Shown here piece after piece: positions 1 to 5,277 of a DNA stretch of 13,288 bases. The notes beneath the pieces are model-generated. The model was not told the DNA's origin, ran no database searches, and worked only from the letters and a program-made list of their open reading frames with translations. The position numbers were made by a program, and so were the translations under genes. The stretch is from an uncultured Clostridia bacterium (GTDB taxonomy: Bacteria; Bacillota; Clostridia; UMGS1810). Location of the stretch: assembly GCA_905210855.1 (NCBI GenBank), contig CAJLYL010000047.1, positions 1 to 13,288 of the forward strand, read 5' to 3'. Each line of letters begins with the position of its first letter. The stretch's first letter is position 1.

Positions 1-588
1 GTGCTCATAGGCGGCGATGTCTCCTGGGCAATGTATCTTGCGCAGTGCGGCGCGGATTTTGATTTTATAAACCGCCTATCCGGGCGCAAGATTATATCAA
101 AGGGCAATCACGATTATTGGTGGGAGAGCGTTACAAAAATGAACGCCTATCTTGACGAAAACGGATTTGAAACGATGGCATTTCTGCACAACAACAGCTT
201 TTTGGTTGAAAACTACGCAATATGCGGCACCCGAGGCTGGACTCTTCCGTCATCGGATAATTTTGGCGCGGCCGACGTAAAGATGTATGAACGCGAACTT
301 GGAAGGCTCACTCTCTCGGCACAGCATATGCTCAAGAACATCGTGCAAAGCGGCAGGAGTGATTTTGAACGCATTGCGGTTCTGCATTATCCGCCGGTTA
401 CGGGCGGAGGCACGGCAGATGAGGGGATAGCTGCGGTATTGAAGGAATACGGCATCACAAAATGCATTTACGGTCATCTGCACGGAGCTGCGTGTGCAAA
501 TGCGTTTTGCGGTGAGGCTGACGGGATAAAATACAGACTTGTCTCGTCGGATTTTATGAATTTTGAGCCATGCAATCTGGATTTTTAG
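1..588 (+). CDS. Metallophosphoesterase, 5'-truncated by window edge
   Basis: This is the C-terminal 195 residues of a calcineurin-like metallophosphoesterase, which hydrolyses phosphoesters with a dinuclear metal centre; the substrate is unknown. Visible metal-site motifs are GDVSW (residues 5-9 of the visible part), GNHDYWW (35-41), a histidine in VLHYPP (H129) and GHLHG (158-162). The first family motif (DxH) should lie just upstream and is not in the window, so the GTG at base 1 is an in-frame valine codon rather than the start. I estimate a few dozen residues are missing. The protein resembles the small, soluble 'predicted phosphohydrolase' group common in Firmicutes (COG1768-like), with no signal peptide or membrane segment in the visible part. 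It ends with TAG at 586-588, and the tig promoter starts 13 bases later, so the two are probably separate transcription units. Family is confident; function within the family is not. Confidence 0.9.
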   Translation: MLIGGDVSWAMYLAQCGADFDFINRLSGRKIISKGNHDYWWESVTKMNAYLDENGFETMAFLHNNSFLVENYAICGTRGWTLPSSDNFGAADVKMYERELGRLTLSAQHMLKNIVQSGRSDFERIAVLHYPPVTGGGTADEGIAAVLKEYGITKCIYGHLHGAACANAFCGEADGIKYRLVSSDFMNFEPCNLDF

Positions 589-600
589 GTACAAAAGTCA

Positions 601-630
601 TTGAAATTTTACCCGAAAATTTGGTATAAT
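601..630 (+). promoter_or_regulatory. SigA-type promoter of tig, with extended -10
   Basis: The -35 is TTGAAA at 601-606 and the -10 is a perfect TATAAT at 625-630, separated by 18 bp. A TGG directly before the -10 (622-624) makes an extended -10. Transcription should start near 637, giving a leader of about 30 nt before the tig ATG at 667. An in-frame TTG at 601 could start a longer protein, but it coincides with the -35 box, so the promoter argues for the 667 start. A 7-bp inverted repeat lies in the spacer (604-622). Confidence 0.8.
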
Positions 631-666
631 ATTAAGTGGAATTTTTTGAAATGGGGGAACCTACAA

Positions 667-2106
667 ATGAAGTTAATAAAAAACGAACAGCTTGACAAAA
701 ATAAAGTTAAGCTCACAATCGAAATTGACAAGGCAGCTTTCGAGGACGCCATGAACAAATCCTACAAAAAGAATGTTAAGTACATAAACATTCCGGGATT
801 CAGAAAAGGCAAGGCTCCGAGACACCTTGTTGAAAGATATTACGGCGAGGGCGTGTTCTATGAGGACGCAATCAACTTTGTGTGCCCGGACGCATATGAA
901 TTTGCCGTTAAGGAAGCAGGCATAGAGCCTGTTGAGCGCCCCGAGATAGACATTGAGGAAATCGGCCAGGGCAAGGAAACCGTCATTACGGCAACCGTTA
1001 CCACCAAGCCCGAGGTTGAGCTCGGCGAGTACCTCGGCGTAAAGGTGGAAAAGAACGTTTACGAAACCAAGGACGAGGATATCGAGAAGCAGATAAAGGC
1101 TGATCAGAGCAAAAACGCGCGCATGATTCCCGTTGAGGACAGAGCCGTAAAGATGGGTGATTCCACCGTTATTGATTTTGAAGGCTTTGTGGACGGCAAG
1201 CCATTTGACGGCGGCAAGGCAGAGGACTACACGCTCGTTATCGGCAGCGGTAGCTTTATCCCCGGTTTTGAGGACGGTCTTGTCGGCGCGGAAATCGGCA
1301 AGGAGACCGAGGTTAACGTGAAGTTCCCCGAGGATTATCACAGTGATGAGCTCAAGGGCAAGGACGCAACATTCAAAGTAACAGTTAAGGAGATTAACGA
1401 GGAGGAACTCCCCGAGCTTAACGACGATTTTGCCAAGGATGTTTCGGAGTTTGATACATTCGATGAATACAAAAAAGACATTAAGGATAAACTCGATAAG
1501 GCAAACGAGGAGAGAACCAAGGCTGAGTTTGAGAACAGTGTTCTCGCCGAGGTTACCAAGAACGCCACGGTTGATATTCCCGACTGCATGGTAGATGTAA
1601 GGCTTGACGATATGCTCAGGGATTTTGACTATCGTCTCTCGGCTCAGGGCATGAATCTTGAGCAGTACATGAAGATTACCGGCTCTACGGTGGATGCTTT
1701 CAAGGAGCAGTTCAAGGATCAGGCTGCGGAGCAGGTCAAGATGAATCTTGTACTTGAGGCAATTGCTAAGAAAGAGAACATTGAAGTAAACGAGGATGAG
1801 ATCGAAGACGAGCTTAAGAAGATGGCAGAAGCTTACAACATGGAGATAGACAAAGTTAAGACCCTCATCGGCGATGCTGAAAAAGAAAGCCTTGCGGCTG
1901 AGATAAAGACGAGAAAAGCTGTTAAACTTGTGACAGAATCCGCTAAGGAGAAGAAAGCAAGAAAGGGCACAAAGAAGGCCGACGATACCGAAGAATCAGA
2001 GAAGAAACCGGCAAAGAAAACTGCCAAGAAAGCCGCCGAATCAAAAGACGAGCCGGCGAAGAAGACAACAAGAAAGAAGAAGACAGAGGATAAAGAAGAT
2101 AAATAA
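667..2106 (+). CDS. tig: Trigger factor, ribosome-associated chaperone and prolyl isomerase
   Basis: Trigger factor binds the ribosomal exit tunnel (L23) and shields nascent chains; its FKBP-type domain has peptidyl-prolyl isomerase activity. The chosen ATG gives 479 residues. It is preceded by GGGGGA (653-658, 8 nt spacing) and a promoter. The ribosome-binding signature GFRKGKAP is at residues 44-51, with the key F-R-K at 45-47. The FKBP domain spans about 155-240 and includes GSFIPGFEDGLVG near 195. The helical C-terminal chaperone domain follows to about 425. The last ~53 residues (427-479) are an added low-complexity Lys/Ala/Glu tail with repeated AKKTAKK and AKKTTRKK units. Bacterial trigger factors are usually about 430 residues, so the tail explains the extra length. 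The gene leads the tig-clpP-clpX group and is followed by a hairpin. Identification is secure; the role of the tail is unknown. Confidence 0.97.
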   Translation: MKLIKNEQLDKNKVKLTIEIDKAAFEDAMNKSYKKNVKYINIPGFRKGKAPRHLVERYYGEGVFYEDAINFVCPDAYEFAVKEAGIEPVERPEIDIEEIGQGKETVITATVTTKPEVELGEYLGVKVEKNVYETKDEDIEKQIKADQSKNARMIPVEDRAVKMGDSTVIDFEGFVDGKPFDGGKAEDYTLVIGSGSFIPGFEDGLVGAEIGKETEVNVKFPEDYHSDELKGKDATFKVTVKEINEEELPELNDDFAKDVSEFDTFDEYKKDIKDKLDKANEERTKAEFENSVLAEVTKNATVDIPDCMVDVRLDDMLRDFDYRLSAQGMNLEQYMKITGSTVDAFKEQFKDQAAEQVKMNLVLEAIAKKENIEVNEDEIEDELKKMAEAYNMEIDKVKTLIGDAEKESLAAEIKTRKAVKLVTESAKEKKARKGTKKADDTEESEKKPAKKTAKKAAESKDEPAKKTTRKKKTEDKEDK

Positions 2107-2121
2107 TCATTTTTGAAAAAT

Positions 2122-2156
2122 GCCAAGCACGCATAGCTGTGCTTGGCTCTGTTTTC
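2122..2156 (+). terminator. Hairpin after tig, probable (leaky) intrinsic terminator
   Basis: A perfect 9-bp stem, GCCAAGCAC (2122-2130) with GTGCTTGGC (2139-2147), encloses an 8-nt loop and begins 15 nt after the tig stop codon. It is followed by TCTGTTTTC, an interrupted U-tract, so termination may be only partial. That would let some transcripts run into clpP and set a tig:clpP ratio. A weak promoter-like pair overlaps the right arm: TTGGCT at 2143-2148 and TATATA at 2167-2172 with an 18-bp spacer. I do not call it as a separate feature. Confidence 0.7.
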
Positions 2157-2191
2157 AAGCGACAAATATATATGACTGGAGGAATTGATTT

Positions 2192-2776
2192 ATGAGCTTA
2201 GTACCTATGGTAATAGAGCAGACAAACAGGGGAGAGCGCTCCTTTGACATTTACTCAAGACTTTTGAAAGACCGTATCGTATTTTTGGACGGCGAGGTTA
2301 ACGACGCGTCGGCAAGCATTGTTGTGGCAGAACTTCTTTTTCTTGAGGGAGAAGACCCCGACAAGGACATCAGCCTGTATATCAACAGCCCCGGGGGTTC
2401 TGTAACCGCAGGCATGGCGATATTCGACACCATGCAGTATATCAAGTGCGATGTGTCTACCATATGCGTGGGCATGGCGGCTTCTATGGGCGCATTTTTG
2501 CTCACAGCAGGGGCAAAGGGCAAGAGATACGCGCTGCCAAACAGCGAAATTATGATTCATCAGCCGCTCGGCGGTATGCAGGGTCAGGCAAGCGATATGC
2601 AGATTCATGCGGAGCATATTGTGGCAACCAAAGAAAAACTTAACAGAATTCTCAGCGAAAGAACCGGTCAGCCGTATGAGAAAATCGTTGTCGATACCGA
2701 CAGGGATAATTTCCTTTCGGCAGCTGCGGCAAAGGAATACGGTCTTATTGACGAGGTTATCGAAAAGAGAAAGTAA
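2192..2776 (+). CDS. clpP: ATP-dependent Clp protease proteolytic subunit
   Basis: ClpP is the serine peptidase that assembles as a 14-subunit barrel and degrades substrates unfolded and fed in by an AAA+ partner, here most likely the ClpX encoded next. The protein has 194 residues, the usual length. The catalytic triad falls at S98 (in GMAASMGAF), H123 (in MIHQPLGG) and D172 (in DTDRDNF), the same numbers as in Bacillus subtilis ClpP. INSPGGSVTAG at 64-74 supplies the glycine-rich strand at the active site. The N-terminus MSLVPMVIEQ is typical, with little or no propeptide. The ATG has a good GGAGGA ribosome site 8 nt upstream. The gene lies 85 nt after tig and 11 nt before clpX, so clpP and clpX are co-transcribed. 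I see no CtsR operator or CIRCE element upstream, so heat-shock control is not evident here. Confidence 0.98.
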   Translation: MSLVPMVIEQTNRGERSFDIYSRLLKDRIVFLDGEVNDASASIVVAELLFLEGEDPDKDISLYINSPGGSVTAGMAIFDTMQYIKCDVSTICVGMAASMGAFLLTAGAKGKRYALPNSEIMIHQPLGGMQGQASDMQIHAEHIVATKEKLNRILSERTGQPYEKIVVDTDRDNFLSAAAAKEYGLIDEVIEKRK

Positions 2777-2787
2777 GGGGGTATTCA

Positions 2788-4071
2788 ATGAGCAAGGATA
2801 TTGATGTAATAACCTGTTCCTTCTGCGGCAAGCGGCAGGACATGGTAGACAGAATGATAGCAGGCCCCGATTCGGGAATTTATATATGCAACGAATGTGT
2901 TGAGATATGCAACGAAATCCTCGATAATGATTTTGAGGACTATCCTCAGCACGAACCGCATGATTTGGCAACTCTGCCGAAACCGTCTGAGATAAAGGCG
3001 GTTCTCGATGAATATGTTGTCGGTCAGGACAGGGCAAAAAAGAGCCTTGCCATAGCGGTGTATAACCACTACAAGCGCATAAACAGCGATGCCAAGAGTG
3101 ACGACGGCGTAGAGATTCAAAAGAGCAACATAATGATGCTCGGGCCGACCGGCTCCGGCAAAACTCTGCTCGCACAGACCCTGGCAAGGATTATAGATGT
3201 GCCTTTCGCCATAGCCGACGCCACATCGCTCACCGAGGCGGGCTATGTCGGCGAAGATGTGGAAAACATTCTCCTCAAGCTGATTCAAGCGGCGGATTAT
3301 GACATAGCGCGCGCGGAAAAGGGCATTATATATGTTGATGAAATAGACAAAATCTCGCGCAAAGGCGAGAATATGTCCATAACCCGTGATGTCAGCGGCG
3401 AGGGTGTGCAGCAGGCTCTGCTCAAGATTCTTGAGGGCACCGTTGCCTCTGTTCCGCCCCAGGGCGGCAGAAAACACCCCCAGCAGGAGTGCATACAGAT
3501 AGACACTACCAACATTCTGTTCATCTGCGGCGGTGCGTTTGACGGAATAGAGAAGATTATAGATCAGCGTGTGGGCAAAAAATCTCTTGGATTCGGCGCG
3601 GAGATTGCGTCTAAGGAAGAGAAGAACATCGGCGATATCATAGCTCAGGTTCAGCCGCAGGATCTTATGAAATACGGTCTTATACCGGAGTTTATCGGCA
3701 GACTCAGCGTTATAGTCACGCTGGACGATCTCGATAAGGACGCACTTGTCAAGATTCTTACCGAGCCGAAAAATGCACTCACAAAGCAGTATGCAAAGCT
3801 TTTGCAGATGGACGATGTAAAGCTGGAGTTTGATGACGCCGCGCTCAACGCGGTTGCCGAAAAGGCTATTGAGCGCAAAACGGGCGCAAGGGGATTGCGC
3901 GCCATCATGGAGGAGACCATGAGCGACATCATGTATGAGGCTCCGTCCGACCCGACGCTTAAAAAATGCGTTATAACCAAGTCGATGGTAGACGGCAAAA
4001 AGACTTTTTTGCCGAAGTCTGCCGCGAGGACACGGGCAAAATCTGCGGCGCACCACAAAAAAGAAGCATAG
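2788..4071 (+). CDS. clpX: ClpX, AAA+ unfoldase of the ClpXP protease
   Basis: ClpX is a hexameric ATPase that recognises tagged or adaptor-delivered proteins, unfolds them and threads them into ClpP. The 427-residue protein has all expected parts. A zinc-binding domain carries C10, C13, C34 and C37. Walker A GPTGSGKT is at 119-126, and the pore loop GYVG at 152-155. Walker B, IIYVDEID, is at 180-187 with D184 and E185. The RKH loop is at 228-230, and sensor-2 GARGLR at 366-371. The ClpP-docking loop reads LGF at 267-269, where E. coli has IGF, so docking should be intact. The ribosome site AAGGGGG (2775-2781) overlaps the clpP stop codon and sits 6 nt before the ATG, implying coupled translation. 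The short tail after about residue 410 is basic (Arg/Lys/His) and not conserved. Clostridial clpX is often followed by lon; here it is not. Confidence 0.98.
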   Translation: MSKDIDVITCSFCGKRQDMVDRMIAGPDSGIYICNECVEICNEILDNDFEDYPQHEPHDLATLPKPSEIKAVLDEYVVGQDRAKKSLAIAVYNHYKRINSDAKSDDGVEIQKSNIMMLGPTGSGKTLLAQTLARIIDVPFAIADATSLTEAGYVGEDVENILLKLIQAADYDIARAEKGIIYVDEIDKISRKGENMSITRDVSGEGVQQALLKILEGTVASVPPQGGRKHPQQECIQIDTTNILFICGGAFDGIEKIIDQRVGKKSLGFGAEIASKEEKNIGDIIAQVQPQDLMKYGLIPEFIGRLSVIVTLDDLDKDALVKILTEPKNALTKQYAKLLQMDDVKLEFDDAALNAVAEKAIERKTGARGLRAIMEETMSDIMYEAPSDPTLKKCVITKSMVDGKKTFLPKSAARTRAKSAAHHKKEA

Positions 4072-4086
4072 ATATTTTAAAATATC
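4071..4086. repeat. Perfect 16-bp AT-rich palindrome after clpX
   Basis: GATATTTTAAAATATC reads the same on both strands and begins at the last base of the clpX stop codon. It has no spacer and almost no GC, so it is a poor terminator. It could be a protein-binding site, or chance in AT-rich intergenic DNA. A small GGAA/TTCC inverted repeat (4087-4099) follows directly. Confidence 0.5.
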
Positions 4087-4115
4087 GGAACTATCTTCCC
4101 TGTGATGCGATTGGT

Positions 4116-4144
4116 TTGACTGGCTTGCATTGTTTATCTATTAA
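4116..4144 (+). promoter_or_regulatory. Candidate promoter for the Elp3-like gene
   Basis: TTGACT (4116-4121) and TATTAA (4139-4144) are separated by 17 bp. The -35 is good and the -10 matches consensus at four of six positions. The predicted start, near 4151, lies on the left flank of the terminator hairpin at 4149-4181. A transcript from here would therefore begin with that stem-loop just ahead of the ribosome site. The alternative is that the gene depends on read-through from clpX. Confidence 0.35.
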
Positions 4145-4148
4145 ATTG

Positions 4149-4181
4149 AAAAAATCCGCAGAAAATTTCTGCGGATTTTTT
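4149..4181. terminator. Intrinsic terminator after clpX, possibly bidirectional
   Basis: The stem TCCGCAGAA (4155-4163) pairs with TTCTGCGGA (4167-4175) around a very short AAT loop. A run of A precedes it and six T follow (4176-4181), and these can extend the pairing. The A-tract on one side and T-tract on the other suit termination on either strand. It lies only 14 nt before the next start codon. Confidence 0.88.
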
Positions 4182-4195
4182 GTCAGGAGCAAAGG

Positions 4196-5230
4196 ATGAG
4201 TAAAAGAATATTTCATATACCGATATTTGTGCCGCACAGGGGTTGTCCGCACGACTGCGTTTTCTGCAATCAGCGTAAAATAACCGGTGTGGATGAGACG
4301 GACGATCTGTCGGGCATCAGAGAGACTGTGGAGTCTCACCTCGGTTCAATAAACTCTGCCGTCGGCAGAGACGGCGCATACATAGAGATAGCTTTTTTCG
4401 GCGGCAGTTTCACCGCGATAGATTTTTCGCGGCAGGAGGAACTGATGAAACTTGCCCATGAATACCTTGAGTCGGGCAGAATTGACGCAATACGCTGTTC
4501 CACACGGCCCGACTGCATAAATGATGAAATACTCGATATGCTGTCACGTTACGGAATGTCTGTCATAGAGCTGGGTGTGCAGTCCACGGATGATGAGGTG
4601 CTGCGCCTAAGCGCAAGGGGACATACATATGATGATGTGAAAAAATCCGCCGCGCTTATCCGCGCGCACGGCATGAAGCTCGGTTTGCAGATGATGACCG
4701 GTCTGCCGGGCGACACAGCGGAAAAATCGGTTAAAACCGCCGCAGACCTCATCTCGCTTGCGCCGGACTGCGTGCGCATTTATCCCACGCTTGTGGTGGA
4801 GGACACAAAGCTTAATGATATGTATGAAAAAGGCGAATATACGCCGTTCACTCTTGAAGAAACGGTTGAACTGTGCGCAAAGCTTGTAAAGATGTTTGAG
4901 CGAAGCCATATCTGCATAATACGCATGGGACTGCAAACTACGGACAATATAAACGAAAACACGGTAAAAGGCCCGTATCATGCGGCACTGAGAGAACTTG
5001 TCACGGGGCGGATTATAAGAGACTGTATAGAGAATAACTTTAGTCTGCCGCAGACGGAGCTGACTGTGGCTGTTTGCCCGTCGCTTGTGTCTGCCGCCGT
5101 GGGTCACAGGGGCGTAAACAAAGGATATTTTCGCCAAAAGTATTCAATGCGGCTCAAAGTGACCGCGGATTCGTCGCTTGACTCCAAACATATATCAATT
5201 TTGGACAAAACGGTTGATATATACGAATAA
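4196..5230 (+). CDS. Elp3-like radical SAM protein, without acetyltransferase domain
   Basis: This is a 344-residue radical S-adenosylmethionine enzyme. The 4Fe-4S ligands are C17, C21 and C24 in GCPHDCVFC (CX3CX2C). FFGGSF at 67-72 is the SAM-binding glycine motif, and ELGVQS at 125-130 and IRMGLQ at 242-247 are further strands typical of Elp3 and HemN-like families. The C-terminal KGPYHAALRELV (258-269) resembles the radical-SAM C-terminal extension of bacterial Elp3-like proteins. True Elp3 enzymes (wobble-uridine tRNA modification) carry a GNAT acetyltransferase domain of about 150 residues that is absent here, so tRNA modification is only a possibility. Such genes often sit directly before smc in clostridial genomes, usually after rnc. 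The ATG at 4196 has AGGAGC 5 nt upstream. The smc promoter lies in its last codons. Fold and cofactor are secure; substrate is unknown. Confidence 0.88.
   Translation: MSKRIFHIPIFVPHRGCPHDCVFCNQRKITGVDETDDLSGIRETVESHLGSINSAVGRDGAYIEIAFFGGSFTAIDFSRQEELMKLAHEYLESGRIDAIRCSTRPDCINDEILDMLSRYGMSVIELGVQSTDDEVLRLSARGHTYDDVKKSAALIRAHGMKLGLQMMTGLPGDTAEKSVKTAADLISLAPDCVRIYPTLVVEDTKLNDMYEKGEYTPFTLEETVELCAKLVKMFERSHICIIRMGLQTTDNINENTVKGPYHAALRELVTGRIIRDCIENNFSLPQTELTVAVCPSLVSAAVGHRGVNKGYFRQKYSMRLKVTADSSLDSKHISILDKTVDIYE
5190..5222. repeat. Nested inverted repeat over the smc -35 region
   Basis: Outer arms ATATATCAA (5190-5198) and TTGATATAT (5214-5222) match over 9 bp. Inside them, TTTTG (5199-5203) and CAAAA (5206-5210) form a second 5-bp pair, leaving a GA centre and an unpaired CGG on one side. 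The right outer arm contains the -35 hexamer of smc. All of it lies in the last codons of the Elp3-like gene. It could act as an operator or as an RNA hairpin ending the upstream transcript, but no U-tract follows. Confidence 0.55.
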
Positions 5231-5242
5231 ATGTGTTATCAT
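5214..5242 (+). promoter_or_regulatory. SigA-type promoter of smc
   Basis: TTGATA (5214-5219), a 17-bp spacer and TATCAT (5237-5242) match consensus well, and a TG at 5234-5235 gives an extended -10. It begins inside the 3' end of the Elp3-like gene. Predicted initiation near 5249 leaves a leader of roughly 30 nt, so smc-ftsY can be transcribed independently of the upstream gene. Confidence 0.7.
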
Positions 5243-5263
5243 TACATTGGATTTATTTTTTGT

Positions 5264-5272
5264 AAAGAGGTG
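5264..5272 (+). promoter_or_regulatory. Ribosome binding site of smc (GTG start)
   Basis: AAAGAGGTG lies 5 nt before the GTG at 5278. No in-frame ATG nearby would leave the conserved N-terminus MYLKGIEINGFKSFA intact, so the site fixes the GTG as the start. Confidence 0.75.
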
Positions 5273-5277
5273 TAACG

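Noticed and set aside
601..666. 22-residue N-terminal extension of trigger factor from a TTG at 601
   Set aside because: The TTG is the -35 hexamer of the promoter and the -10 lies within the extension, so it would not be transcribed; the family N-terminus starts at 667.
589..666. Search for CIRCE or CtsR operators before tig and clpP
   Set aside because: No TTAGCACTC/GAGTGCTAA pair and no GGTCAAA tandem was seen here or at 2107-2191.
2255..3187. 310-residue open frame on the - strand across clpP and the start of clpX
   Set aside because: It is a shadow of two certain + strand genes; the translation is Cys/Arg/His-rich with no domain and no ribosome site.
2785..4056. 423-residue open frame on the - strand antisense to all of clpX
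   Set aside because: Its length follows from the codon use of clpX on the opposite strand. It has no recognisable domain and matches the clpX boundaries too closely to be independent.
3966..4199. 77-residue + frame running from clpX to the Elp3-like start, its stop overlapping that ATG
   Set aside because: It resembles a coupled leader gene, but it reads through the clpX 3' end and a terminator hairpin out of frame and has no convincing ribosome site.
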